DNA of 54,190 nt, taken from IMG/VR virus record IMGVR_UViG_3300003267_000167, positions 1 through 54,190 of that record; one strand, given 5' to 3'. This stretch comes from a virus. This document shows, piece after piece, positions 22,299 to 30,910 of this stretch (position 1 is its first letter; each line of letters opens with the position of its first letter). The notes beneath the pieces were generated by a model. That model was not told the origin of the DNA, did not search any database, and worked only from the letters and a program-made list of their open reading frames with translations. The position numbers and the translations under genes were made by a program.

Positions 22299-25200
22299 AT
22301 AACACATGGCAACCAATTATGGCCGCGCTTCGCTATCTCGCCGGCCTTTGCGACGGCGCGCAGTCGGAAGACGGCCAAGGCTTCAATAAACCCGACTCTT
22401 TGCGCTGCAAACGTTGGGCGGCGCTCGAAAGCTTGAACGAACGCCAGGCGCGCGACGCTTACGACCGTCTCCGCAAGTACACGGCGCAGCTTGACGCGGG
22501 CGGGATAGACTTCACCAAGCTGCCCGTGCCGCCAAACGAGCGGTTGCAGGCGTCGGACCTGATACGGCCGAACGCCGAACAGTCCAAGCGGCGGGACACG
22601 GACGCCCGCGCGATCCGGGCCGGGAAAGACGCCGAAGGGGATCACTTTCAACTTTCCTGGCCGTATTCCGACGTTGCCGCATTGCTTGAGCCGATGAAAG
22701 ACCATTTCACGGCGCGGCGGTACGTGCAGCAACCCTACAAGCATTGGCGCGTACCGGCCGACTACCGCGCCGCGCGCCTGATGGAGTTCGGCGTTGCGTA
22801 TGACTTTGAAATTTCGCCGGAGGCGTGCGCCTTGTTCGACTCCATCACCATCCCTGACGCCTTGCCCGAAGGCGAAAAGCCCAAACACCCGGACCGCATC
22901 ATCAAGCGCGATCTCTTTCGCCCGGAGCGCAAAGGGAAAGCGCCGAAAGAGGGCATCGGCATTTATTTCGATTACGTGCCGGCGATTCACGCGGCCGTCA
23001 AGGAAATGGTCTCGCCGCAGTATTTCGGCGAAGGCGCGCGGCATTGGGTCGTCTCGCTCGATTCCGCCGCCGCCGTCGCCAAGCTCGCGGCGGAGTTCGG
23101 TTTCAACGTCGAACCGGAGACCCGCGCACTACTCGAAAGCGAAGCCGCCAAGGCGGACGCGGCCGCCAGCCTGGCCGCCAAGCGAAAGGCCGTCTTGATG
23201 AAGGCGGCCGAAGATATCCCGCGCGGCAACTTCGGCGGCAAAACGCCGCGCGATTATCAGGCGGCGGGCGTCAGTCGGATGCTTGAGGCCGGGCGCAGCA
23301 TCCTGGCCGACGATATGGGGCTGGGGAAAGGTCAACCCGCAAGCGGCAAAGTTGCGACGCCTAACGGCTGGCAGATGATTGGTACTCTTCGGCCGGGGGA
23401 TTATGTTATCGGGTCAGATGGCAAGCCTGTTAGTGTGCGCGCCGTTTACTTGCGCGGCGTACTACCAATCTTCAAAGTAACTTTTTCGGATGGCTCAAGC
23501 TTAGATGTAGACGCCGACCATATTTGGACCGTCAAGGACCACAACACACACCATAGGGGCGGAGATTGGTACACGATGACCACACGCGAGCTTATGCTAA
23601 AGGGTCTAAAGGATGGCAACGGTAACAGGAAATACCGTATCCCGATGGTAAAGCCCGTAATCTTTGACCATCAGGACTTACCTTTTGATCCGTACCTAAT
23701 GGGCGTCTTCTTAGGGGATGGAAGCTTTAGCAGCGGGTACAACTTCAACATCTGTACCGGAGATGAAGCCGTACCCGCCGAATGCATGCGCGTGATGCCG
23801 CGCGGCGCGAGTCTTGAAAGGATCGAACCGAAAGAGCGCGCTGTCTATTGGAAGCTTCGCGGATTTTCGCGGCCTCTCTTTGAATCGCTTGGGCTGCTAG
23901 GCTCAAAGGCTGAAACCAAGCAAATTCCCTGGCAATACATGCACGGATCGCCCGACCAAAGACTAGCCCTGTTACAAGGCTTGATGGATACAGACGGCAC
24001 GGCGAGCTTAGATGGTTGCGTGTCTTTTTCGTCGGCAAGCTCAAAGCTCGCGCGTGGTGTTATTGAGTTAGTTCAATCTCTCGGAGGTACGGCGCGGCTT
24101 AGCCTGAAACGTGCGCCAAAGTTTAGCTATAAGGGCGAACAGAAAACCGGGCAACCGTCATGGATCGTAACGCTAGCAATGCCGGAGAGGATGAATCCTT
24201 TTCGGGCTTTTGCGTCTCGCTATAAAGAGCGGACGAAATACCCGCCGCAACGGCTAATCGAATCCATTGAAGCTTACGGCCAAGATGAGGTTGTATGTAT
24301 TTCGGTTGACGCGCCCGACTCGCTTTATGTAGCAGAGAGCTACATCGTTACCCACAACACGTTTGAGGGCATGCTGTGGGCAAGGTGCTACCAACGGGCG
24401 TTCGGCGCGCACGTCTTCATCGTCTGCCCGGTTGCCCTAATGGGCGGATGGATCGAAGAGGCGGCCGCGTGTCACGTCCGGGCGGAGGTTTATTCATGGG
24501 CGAAAGTGCCGCCGCCGCCTTCGTCGCCCTTCGTGCTGATATGCGACGAAGCCCACTATGCACAGTCCATTAAAAGCCAGCGAACGCAAGCCGTCCTAGA
24601 GCTATCGGAAAGCGAGCATTGCCTTGGGGTCGTCATGGCGACGGGGACGCCCATGCGCGGCGGCCGGCCGGTTAATATCTTCCCGCTACTGAAGGCGGTC
24701 AAACACCCCTTGGCGCGCAATAAGTCCAAGTTTGAGGAAAGATACTGCGCGGCGCATCAACGCACGGTCCGCACGGGCGGCCGGACGGTCAACATTTGGG
24801 ACACGACCGGCGCGGCGCACCTTGACGAATTGATGCGGGAGATTGCGCCGCAATTCCTACGCCGGACGAAAGAGCAAGTGTTGAAAGACTTGCCGGCAAA
24901 AACGATCCTGCCCAAACCCGTGGACGTGGACGCCGAAGGCATGGCGATTTATCAGGAAGCTTTCAATAAAGCCCAAGCGCAATATAACGACCGGCTGGCA
25001 AAGGGCGAAATCAAGGAAGGCGCGGAGGCGCTTGTCTTATTGACGCACCTAAAACGCGCGGCCGCGCTCGCGATGGTCAAACCGGCGATTGACCTGGCGG
25101 ACGAAGTAATAGAGCAAAAGCGCAAGGTCTTGATGTACTCGGAATACCCGGAGGTCTGTGAAAAGATCGCGGCGCATTACCGATCGCAAGGCGTCGGCGC

Positions 25201-25630
25201 GGAAGTCCTAACCGGCCAGGTAAAGGCGGAGGACCGCGACACGTCGGTTAAACGTTTCCAGTTTGGCGCGTCGCGCGTCTTTTGTCTGACGAAGGCCGGG
25301 GGCGTCGGCCTGACGTTGACGGCCGCGTCTGACGCTTTCTTAGTAGATCAGCCTTGGATGTGGGATGACGTCGCGCAGATCGTTGACCGGCTACACCGTA
25401 AGGATGCCGTCATGGCGGAGCGGATCGAAGCCGGCCAGGCCATGCCGGTCAACGCCTATTTACTGTCCGGCTTTGAAGTCAATCAGAAAATTCAAGCGCG
25501 GCTTTTTGACCAACGGCGGGCGCTTGGGAAGGTCATGGCCGGCGACCGGCGCACGATGCGGGGCGTTCAAAGCGTCCACGATATAGCCAAGGAAATCGCG
25601 CATGAACTATTCGGAGGGCAAAACAAATGA
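22295..25630 (+). CDS. SNF2-type helicase with HARP-like modules, interrupted by an intein
   Basis: A 1111-residue precursor. Residues about 110-290 hold two HARP-like modules ('HFQLSWPY...KHWRVP' and 'GIYFDYVP...HWVVSL'), as in SMARCAL1-type annealing helicases. The Walker A motif GLGK-T is split by an intein (residues 346-688). After it come VLICDEAHY (motif II), MATGTPMRGG (III), and C-terminal helicase motifs TKAGGVGLTLTAA and QIVDRLHR. The mature helicase would be 768 residues; without splicing it lacks the Walker A Thr in place. SNF2/HARP enzymes remodel forks or anneal strands, consistent with nearby ERF and RusA recombination genes. Confidence 0.88.
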   Translation: MNNTWQPIMAALRYLAGLCDGAQSEDGQGFNKPDSLRCKRWAALESLNERQARDAYDRLRKYTAQLDAGGIDFTKLPVPPNERLQASDLIRPNAEQSKRRDTDARAIRAGKDAEGDHFQLSWPYSDVAALLEPMKDHFTARRYVQQPYKHWRVPADYRAARLMEFGVAYDFEISPEACALFDSITIPDALPEGEKPKHPDRIIKRDLFRPERKGKAPKEGIGIYFDYVPAIHAAVKEMVSPQYFGEGARHWVVSLDSAAAVAKLAAEFGFNVEPETRALLESEAAKADAAASLAAKRKAVLMKAAEDIPRGNFGGKTPRDYQAAGVSRMLEAGRSILADDMGLGKGQPASGKVATPNGWQMIGTLRPGDYVIGSDGKPVSVRAVYLRGVLPIFKVTFSDGSSLDVDADHIWTVKDHNTHHRGGDWYTMTTRELMLKGLKDGNGNRKYRIPMVKPVIFDHQDLPFDPYLMGVFLGDGSFSSGYNFNICTGDEAVPAECMRVMPRGASLERIEPKERAVYWKLRGFSRPLFESLGLLGSKAETKQIPWQYMHGSPDQRLALLQGLMDTDGTASLDGCVSFSSASSKLARGVIELVQSLGGTARLSLKRAPKFSYKGEQKTGQPSWIVTLAMPERMNPFRAFASRYKERTKYPPQRLIESIEAYGQDEVVCISVDAPDSLYVAESYIVTHNTFEGMLWARCYQRAFGAHVFIVCPVALMGGWIEEAAACHVRAEVYSWAKVPPPPSSPFVLICDEAHYAQSIKSQRTQAVLELSESEHCLGVVMATGTPMRGGRPVNIFPLLKAVKHPLARNKSKFEERYCAAHQRTVRTGGRTVNIWDTTGAAHLDELMREIAPQFLRRTKEQVLKDLPAKTILPKPVDVDAEGMAIYQEAFNKAQAQYNDRLAKGEIKEGAEALVLLTHLKRAAALAMVKPAIDLADEVIEQKRKVLMYSEYPEVCEKIAAHYRSQGVGAEVLTGQVKAEDRDTSVKRFQFGASRVFCLTKAGGVGLTLTAASDAFLVDQPWMWDDVAQIVDRLHRKDAVMAERIEAGQAMPVNAYLLSGFEVNQKIQARLFDQRRALGKVMAGDRRTMRGVQSVHDIAKEIAHELFGGQNK
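23330..24358 (+). other. class 3 LAGLIDADG intein in the helicase Walker A motif
   Basis: A 343-residue in-frame insertion between Lys345 and Thr689 of the helicase. It starts with Gly (GQPASGKVATPNGW), not Cys or Ser. Block B has the sequence ADHIWTV with its Trp, block F has DEVVCISVDAPDSLYVAESY with its Cys, and the insert ends VTHN before extein Thr: the WCT set that defines class 3 inteins. Two LAGLIDADG motifs are present (LMGVFLGDG and LLQGLMDTDG), so a homing endonuclease domain is included. Codon use in the insert is more A/T-rich than in the flanks, which suggests later arrival. Confidence 0.88.
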
Positions 25631-25854
25631 AGGCAACACGACCAACCAAGCGCGAGACGGACGCGGCCGCCTTTGAGCGGTCGTGCCTCCGGCCGATCAT
25701 CGTCACGGTTTACCCGGAAGGGACCATAAGCTTTCGACTCAAGCGAAGCCGGAGAGAATACACGTTGCCCATTGAGGCTTGCTACCATCTGGCCGTAAAA
25801 GCCGAAACAATAGCCATTGAGAAAAGCAAGCGGAAGGCGAAGCGGAAAGCTTGA
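25627..25854 (+). CDS. small basic protein
   Basis: A 75-residue protein overlapping the helicase stop by 4 bases (ATGA), with a strand-like centre (RPIIVTVYPEGTISFRLK) and a Lys/Arg-rich C-terminus (KSKRKAKRKA). Its stop codon lies inside the -35 box of the next promoter. Possibly DNA binding; unknown. Confidence 0.6.
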   Translation: MKATRPTKRETDAAAFERSCLRPIIVTVYPEGTISFRLKRSRREYTLPIEACYHLAVKAETIAIEKSKRKAKRKA

Positions 25855-25879
25855 CGCCTCTCCGCCTTGGCGGTATGAT
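25851..25879 (+). promoter_or_regulatory. promoter with CCGCCTTGGCGG box (second copy)
   Basis: TTGACG (25851-25856), a 17-base spacer and TATGAT (25874-25879), with CCGCCTTGGCGG at 25862-25873 directly before the -10. Leader similarity to the 20928 promoter extends to the AGGAGACC ribosome site. A hairpin CCGCC-GCGGTAGA-GGCGG lies in the leader. Confidence 0.75.
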
Positions 25880-25929
25880 GCGGTCCGCCGCGGTAGAGGC
25901 GGCCATCTTTCAACCCCTAGGAGACCAGC

Positions 25930-26310
25930 ATGGACAGATCAAAGCTTTTCAACGCCTTCCGGAATTACGTCAACGCGCACGGTATCGAACCGCGGGCCGG
26001 CTTCGTCAATAACAATCTGACGATTCAACGCGGACCCTTTCAAATCAGCATTGAGGGCCGATCGCGCGGCCTGGGCGTCGTGACGGTCCGCAAGGATCAT
26101 AAACTGATTGCGATCGAAGAGACCGCGCAACCGGGCGCGGAGATTTTCGAGGAAAAGGAAGTCACTGAATGTTTACTGGCCGTCGCGGAATTTGAGCTTG
26201 AACGCGAGCGCAACGAAGCCTTGCCGGCGCGGACGGTAGACACGCGCGCCGAAGCGGATCAAGTCGGAACTTTCGGGCCGAACTGGCGAACGCCCTTCCG
26301 GCCGTTGTAA
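25930..26310 (+). CDS. unknown early protein
   Basis: A 126-residue protein behind the second operator-type promoter, starting at ATG 25930 after AGGAGACCAGC. It has a beta-like middle (GRSRGLGVVTVRKDHKLIAI) and a helical end (VTECLLAVAEFELERERNEA). It occupies the same position in its cassette as gene 21010 but the sequences are not evidently related. Function unknown. Confidence 0.6.
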   Translation: MDRSKLFNAFRNYVNAHGIEPRAGFVNNNLTIQRGPFQISIEGRSRGLGVVTVRKDHKLIAIEETAQPGAEIFEEKEVTECLLAVAEFELERERNEALPARTVDTRAEADQVGTFGPNWRTPFRPL

Positions 26311-26324
26311 TCACCAACCAACCC

Positions 26325-26347
26325 GGCCGGGCGCGCGTCGTCCGGCC
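26325..26347 (+). promoter_or_regulatory. leader hairpin, second copy
   Basis: GGCCGGGCG (26325-26333) and CGTCCGGCC (26339-26347) repeat the stem at 21723-21745 with another 5-base loop, again 20-25 bases ahead of an ATG with TTTAGGAG. Confidence 0.6.
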
Positions 26348-26370
26348 TTCACCCTTTAGGAGATCAAGAC

Positions 26371-27075
26371 ATGGCCAAACGAGAGAATCAAATTTTTGAC
26401 CAACCGGAGCGACCGGTTGCCAGTAGCGCGGGGGTCGCATATAGCAAGCTTGAGCAGTCCGAAAAGCCGCGACCTTATCCTGACTTCTTTGACCATCACG
26501 CCAGGACGCGCGATATTGTTGCGGAGGCGTTGACCATCGTGGCGGCCGACGCGGCGGATTACCTGCCCGCGTCGGCGAAGCTTGAGGATTACCCGCGCAC
26601 GGTCGCGGCACTTCGCCGGCAAATCTTCACCCTGCGCTTGACGGCCGCCAGCGTCATGAAACCCTTTGCCGCGCAATTGCGCGAATATAAAGGCCAGATA
26701 TGGGCGAAGGGCGTTTACGCCAACGAAGGCGAGCGGGAGCGGGCGCTTGAGGTCACGCTTGAGGGCTGGCCGGAATACGGCGTAGCGGACCGGGAGCGCG
26801 CGGCCATCGAGTCCGCCATTACATACTTGGAAATAGAGCTTGCTTTACAGCTTGACCAGTGGGCGGAGTGCAAGCTTAATTTCGTCCGCGAAACCGCGCG
26901 CATACTCGCGCGGGCGTCGTCCATACCGTCCGACGTTCTCATGTTTGACGACGATCAATGCGCGCACCCGTCCGTTACTGGCGGCGTGTGCGCCGTGTGC
27001 GGTCAGAACGTCAAATCGTCGGAACCTTGGGCGGACTCGCGCCCGTCCATTTATAGGGAGGGGGGACAGTCATGA
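26371..27075 (+). CDS. unknown protein coupled to the ERF recombinase
   Basis: A 234-residue helical protein with a Cys/His cluster near the C-terminus (C197, then VCAVCGQ at about 206-209), probably a small zinc knuckle. It begins behind AGGAGATCAAGAC and overlaps the ERF gene by 4 bases (ATGA). The coupling suggests it works with the annealing protein, for example as an accessory or nuclease partner; no nuclease motif is visible. Confidence 0.6.
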   Translation: MAKRENQIFDQPERPVASSAGVAYSKLEQSEKPRPYPDFFDHHARTRDIVAEALTIVAADAADYLPASAKLEDYPRTVAALRRQIFTLRLTAASVMKPFAAQLREYKGQIWAKGVYANEGERERALEVTLEGWPEYGVADRERAAIESAITYLEIELALQLDQWAECKLNFVRETARILARASSIPSDVLMFDDDQCAHPSVTGGVCAVCGQNVKSSEPWADSRPSIYREGGQS

Positions 27076-27833
27076 CGAAACAGTTAGCACTGGCGGCGGA
27101 ACCGGCGACGGCACCCGCGGCCGAAATAGAGCAACCGCAATTCCAACCGCCGGGCGCAATCTTCGGCGCGATCTCGAAAGTTATGGCCGAAGTCGGACCC
27201 GTCGCCAAGGACCGCAAGAACGAGCAGCAGAAATACAGCTTCCGCGGCATTGAAGACTTCATGAACGCGCTTAACCCCGTCCTGGCGCGCAATGGGATAT
27301 TCTTCATGCCGGAGATACTTGACCGGGACGTAACGGAACGCGAGACCAAAAACGGCACGACGCTGATTTATACAACGCTGGCGGTCCGTTACACCTTTTA
27401 CGCAAAAGACGGGTCATTCCTGCAATGCGTCGTGGCGGGCGAAGCGATGGACAGCGGCGACAAGTCCACGAACAAGGCCATGAGCGCGGCCTTGAAATAC
27501 GCGCTCATGCAAATTTTCTGCATCCCGACCGAGGCGCAAGAGGACGCCGACGCGCACACGCCGGAGGACAGCAAGCCCAAGGCGGCCGCGAAGGCGGAGA
27601 CCAAAACCACGACGCCGGCCGCCGCCGCGCCGGAGCAAGCCGGCATGACGGAGCGCGATAAGCTACTCGCGCAAGCGAAAGACCTGGCCGAAACATGCGG
27701 CGGGGAAGAAACCAAGCGCCAGCTAAAAGCCTTCAGCGCGGACAGAATTTCCGCCTTAACCGATGCTCAATTGCCGCATTTCGTCGCGGGCCTGCAATTG
27801 TTCTATCAAAAGCGGTCAAAAGCAGGTAAATAG
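27072..27833 (+). CDS. erf: ERF-family single-strand annealing protein
   Basis: A 253-residue recombinase of the ERF family. Diagnostic pieces are 'KYSFRGIEDFMNALNPVL', FFMPEILDRDVTER, the strand TTLAVRYTFYAKDGSFLQ and 'GEAMDSGDKSTNKAMSAALKYAL', followed by the family's IPTEAQEDAD end at about residue 160. The C-terminal third is a linker rich in Lys, Ala and Pro plus a small helical domain. ERF proteins coat single strands and promote annealing in phage recombination and circularisation. It lies with RusA, SNF2 helicase and the initiator in the replication region. Confidence 0.9.
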   Translation: MTKQLALAAEPATAPAAEIEQPQFQPPGAIFGAISKVMAEVGPVAKDRKNEQQKYSFRGIEDFMNALNPVLARNGIFFMPEILDRDVTERETKNGTTLIYTTLAVRYTFYAKDGSFLQCVVAGEAMDSGDKSTNKAMSAALKYALMQIFCIPTEAQEDADAHTPEDSKPKAAAKAETKTTTPAAAAPEQAGMTERDKLLAQAKDLAETCGGEETKRQLKAFSADRISALTDAQLPHFVAGLQLFYQKRSKAGK

Positions 27834-27845
27834 TCTGCCGACAGC

Positions 27846-27867
27846 GGGCGCGGGCGGTCTCGCGCCC
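27846..27867 (+). promoter_or_regulatory. leader hairpin upstream of gene 27903
   Basis: GGGCGCG (27846-27852) pairs with CGCGCCC (27861-27867), 8-base loop, in the 69-base gap before ATG 27903, followed by GTGGAGG as ribosome site. No T-tract; a processing or translational element is possible. Confidence 0.4.
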
Positions 27868-27902
27868 AACCATCAACCCTTAACCCGTGGAGGATCGTTT
27901 TT

Positions 27903-28520
27903 ATGCTGAATGAGAAGTACACGGCGCAACTGCCCGTGCCAATGAGTGAAAAGGAACGCGCGATCAAGGGCGACGAATTAGCCAAGGTCGGCGCGGAGAT
28001 CAAGGCCAAGGAGACCGAAAAGGCCGAAGCGATGGCCAATTTCAACGCCGAATTGGCCACGCTCAAAAAGTATCAAGGCAAGATCGAAGAGGCGATCAAC
28101 ACCAAAACGCGCCTGGCCGACGTTGAGTGCATAGACGTGCTCAACACGGAGACCGGCCTAATCGAGTGTCATCGCCTGGACAAGAAAAAGACCGACCCGG
28201 CGCGCATCTTCAACACGCGGGACGCCAACTTGTTTGACGTGGAAAACCACGACGCCGACGAAGCGGCCGCGCTGGCGGATGCCGCCGAAGAGGAAACCAA
28301 GGCCAAGGCCAAGAAGAAAACCGCCAAAACGGCCAAGGTTGAAGCGAAACCCGAAAAGCAGGCCAAGGCCAAGGCCAAGCCGAAAACGATTAGCAGCGGC
28401 AAAAAGCGCGGCAATGGCAAGGTTCACGGCGCAGACCTTGACGGGGCGGACGCCATGCCGCCACTCGTTACCGGAGTGACATGGCCGGACGTAGACGATG
28501 ACGCGGCCGTTATCAATTGA
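27903..28520 (+). CDS. unknown coiled-coil protein with Lys/Ala-rich tail
   Basis: A 205-residue protein with an N-terminal coiled coil (residues about 15-70, rich in Lys, Glu and Ala), a compact middle (CIDVLNTETGLIECHRLDK, DPARIFNTRDANLFD) and a long Lys/Ala stretch (about 125-170) of histone-like composition. It follows the ERF gene by 69 bases behind GTGGAGGATCG. Size and place suggest a DNA-associated replication or recombination accessory. Its stop lies inside the -35 box of the next promoter. Confidence 0.6.
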   Translation: MLNEKYTAQLPVPMSEKERAIKGDELAKVGAEIKAKETEKAEAMANFNAELATLKKYQGKIEEAINTKTRLADVECIDVLNTETGLIECHRLDKKKTDPARIFNTRDANLFDVENHDADEAAALADAAEEETKAKAKKKTAKTAKVEAKPEKQAKAKAKPKTISSGKKRGNGKVHGADLDGADAMPPLVTGVTWPDVDDDAAVIN

Positions 28521-28546
28521 CCTTCTCCGCCTTGGCGTGCTAGAGT
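28517..28546 (+). promoter_or_regulatory. promoter with CCGCCTTGGCG box ahead of an attenuator-like element
   Basis: TTGACC (28517-28522), an 18-base spacer and TAGAGT (28541-28546). CCGCCTTGGCG lies in the spacer at 28527-28537. The predicted start (about 28553) coincides with the first arm of the structured element that follows. Confidence 0.7.
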
Positions 28547-28552
28547 GTCCGG

Positions 28553-28664
28553 GCTTAGACGGATAGACGCGGACGGTCACGACTTCGGGTAAGCCTTCGA
28601 TTGCCGGGCGATTCTTATCGTCCGTCTCCGCCGTCTAAGCAACTGCGGCAATCGAAGGCTTTTT
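28553..28664 (+). promoter_or_regulatory. candidate attenuator: interleaved stems with terminator
   Basis: Arm A (GCTTAGACGG, 28553-28562) pairs with CCGTCTAAGC (28631-28640), and additional pairs (GACG and GGACG with CGTC and CGTCC) extend it. Arm B (AAGCCTTCGATTGCCG, 28591-28606) pairs perfectly over 16 bp with 28646-28661, followed by five T: a terminator shape with a 39-base loop. The order A, B, A', B' means the stems are interleaved: a pseudoknot or mutually exclusive folds. It precedes the helicase-methyltransferase gene. Confidence 0.65.
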
Positions 28665-28681
28665 CAATTTAAGGAGACCAC

Positions 28682-30910
28682 ATGGAATATGGCGAATTTT
28701 TAGCGTCGAAAGCGGCGCGGGTTGAGGACGCGGGGAAAGACCCGCAGTCAATTAACCGGCTTTTATTCACATGGCAGGCCGATATCGTCAAATGGGCGAT
28801 CAAGCGCGGGCGCGCGGCGATCTTCGCGGACTGCGGCATGGGCAAAACCCTGATGCAAGTCGAATGGGCGCGACAAATGGGCGAGCGCGTGCTAATCGTC
28901 GCGCCGCTCTCCGTCGCGCAGCAAACCATCGAAGAGGCAAAAAAGCTGAACGTAGAGATCGTCTACAAAGCCGCGCCGGATGATTCAGGCGGCATCTGGA
29001 TTACGAACTATCAAAAGCTTCATAAGTTTGTCGGCGTGCCATTTGATGCCATCGTGCTTGACGAATCTTCGATCCTCAAAAGCCTGGACGGCAAAACGCG
29101 CACGCTCTTACTTGAGCAATTTACGACCATCCCGTACCGCCTTTGCTGCACGGCGACGCCAAGCCCGAACGATCAGACGGAGCTAGCCAATCACGCGGAG
29201 TTTTTGGGCGCAATGTCGCGCGTTGAAATGCTCGCCACTTTCTTCGTCCACGACTCCGACCGGGCAGGGTCAAACGGCTGGCGGCTGAAAGGGCATGCGA
29301 AGGATGACTTTTGGCGATGGGTTGCACAGTGGGCCGTGTACATTCGCAAGCCGAGCGACCTAGATCACCCGGACGGCGATTTCATCCTGCCGCCGCTCAA
29401 CGTCCGCCAGGTACAAGTTGAATCGAACTTCATCCCAGACGGAAAGCTATTCCCAGACATTACGGCGGGCATTACCGGCCGCACGCAGGCGAGGCGTCAC
29501 ACGATGGACGCGCGCATCAACCGGGCGGTAGAGATTATCAAGAAATCAAAAGGGCAGTGGGTTGTGTGGTGCGGATTGAACGACGAAGGCCAGAAGATCG
29601 CCAAGGCGCTAGGACAGAAGGCGGCACTCATCGAAGGATCAACCGACGATGAATCACGCATCACGCTTGAGTCATGCTGGCGCGCGGGGAAGGTCAAAAC
29701 GCTCATCACGAAGCCGGGCATGTTCGGCTTCGGCCTCAACTGGCAGCACTGCCATCAAGTCATGTTCCTTGGGTTGGGGGATAGTTTCGAGCAGTGGTAT
29801 CAGTCCATCCGCCGATGCTGGCGATTCGGGCAGAAGTCGGCCGTTGATGTGGTCGTTGTTACGTCCGACGCGGAAATCAGCATCGTCGAAAACGTACAGC
29901 GCAAAGAGCAGCAGGCGTCCGAAATGGCGGCCGGCATCGTCGCCGCGATGAAGGACGCCCAAATTGAATCGGTACTTGGTAAACTTTCACGAAAGGATCA
30001 TTACACGATGAAAACGAAAAAGGCGGAGCAGTGGGAAGTCAAAATGGGCGATTGCGTGGAACGGGTCAAAGAGATCGAGACGGGCAGCGTCGGGCTGTCA
30101 ATCTTCAGTCCGCCGTTTAGCCAGCTTTATACGTATTCGGCCAGCGATCGCGACATGGGCAACACGAAAGATCACGCGGCATTTTTCGATCATTTTCGAT
30201 TTTTGATCCCTGAGCTACTGCGCGTGACGATGCCGGGCCGGCGTTGCTGCGTCCACGTTCAGCAAGTCGCACAGACGCTCGTCAAAGATGGCGTGATAGG
30301 GTTGTACGACTTCCGCGCCGACGTGGTGCGCGAGTTCGTCAAGGCGGGATGGGTTTACGATGGCGAAATTGTGATTGACAAAAACCCGCAAGCGCAGGCC
30401 ATCCGCACGAAGGCGAAGCAATTAATGTTCGTGCAAAAGAATAAGGACAGCGCATGGAGTCGTCCCGCGATGGCGGATTACATCCTGCTCTTTCGCTCGC
30501 CAGGCGCTAACGCCCAACCTATTACGCAATCGGCGACCAGTGGCGTCACCAATGAAGAATGGATCAAGTACGCGCATCCAATCTGGTACGACATCAACGA
30601 ATCCGACACGCTGCAATATACGAGCGCGCGAGAGCATCAAGACGAAAAGCACATCTGCCCGTTGCAGCTCGAAACCATCCGCCGATGCGTCCGGCTGTGG
30701 TCGAATCCGAATGACTTAATCCTTGACCCGTTCGCCGGGATCGGGTCAACCGGGCATATCGCAATGGAGCAGGATCGGCGATTCGTCGGGATCGAACTGA
30801 AGGAGTCGTATTGGAAGCAGGCCGTTAAAAACCTTCAGAACGCGGTCAAACAGCAAGCACTCTTCACGCCAGGAAGGGAAGCGCATGAATCCGTCGCCGT
30901 CCCCGCTTGA
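28682..30910 (+). CDS. DEAD-like helicase / DNA methyltransferase fusion
   Basis: A 742-residue two-enzyme protein. Residues 1-440 form an SF2 ATPase: CGMGKT (51-56), IVLDESSILK (motif II as DES), CTATPSPND (III) and a C-terminal half ending SIRRCWRFGQKSAVDVV. Residues 450-735 form a beta-class DNA amino-methyltransferase: SPPF near residue 475 (motif IV), then 'DPFAGIGSTG' near 681 (motif I), with FVGIELKESYW. The order IV then I defines the class; target N4-cytosine or N6-adenine. No restriction nuclease is nearby, so self-protection or regulation is likely. It follows the attenuator with ribosome site AAGGAG. Confidence 0.88.
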   Translation: MEYGEFLASKAARVEDAGKDPQSINRLLFTWQADIVKWAIKRGRAAIFADCGMGKTLMQVEWARQMGERVLIVAPLSVAQQTIEEAKKLNVEIVYKAAPDDSGGIWITNYQKLHKFVGVPFDAIVLDESSILKSLDGKTRTLLLEQFTTIPYRLCCTATPSPNDQTELANHAEFLGAMSRVEMLATFFVHDSDRAGSNGWRLKGHAKDDFWRWVAQWAVYIRKPSDLDHPDGDFILPPLNVRQVQVESNFIPDGKLFPDITAGITGRTQARRHTMDARINRAVEIIKKSKGQWVVWCGLNDEGQKIAKALGQKAALIEGSTDDESRITLESCWRAGKVKTLITKPGMFGFGLNWQHCHQVMFLGLGDSFEQWYQSIRRCWRFGQKSAVDVVVVTSDAEISIVENVQRKEQQASEMAAGIVAAMKDAQIESVLGKLSRKDHYTMKTKKAEQWEVKMGDCVERVKEIETGSVGLSIFSPPFSQLYTYSASDRDMGNTKDHAAFFDHFRFLIPELLRVTMPGRRCCVHVQQVAQTLVKDGVIGLYDFRADVVREFVKAGWVYDGEIVIDKNPQAQAIRTKAKQLMFVQKNKDSAWSRPAMADYILLFRSPGANAQPITQSATSGVTNEEWIKYAHPIWYDINESDTLQYTSAREHQDEKHICPLQLETIRRCVRLWSNPNDLILDPFAGIGSTGHIAMEQDRRFVGIELKESYWKQAVKNLQNAVKQQALFTPGREAHESVAVPA

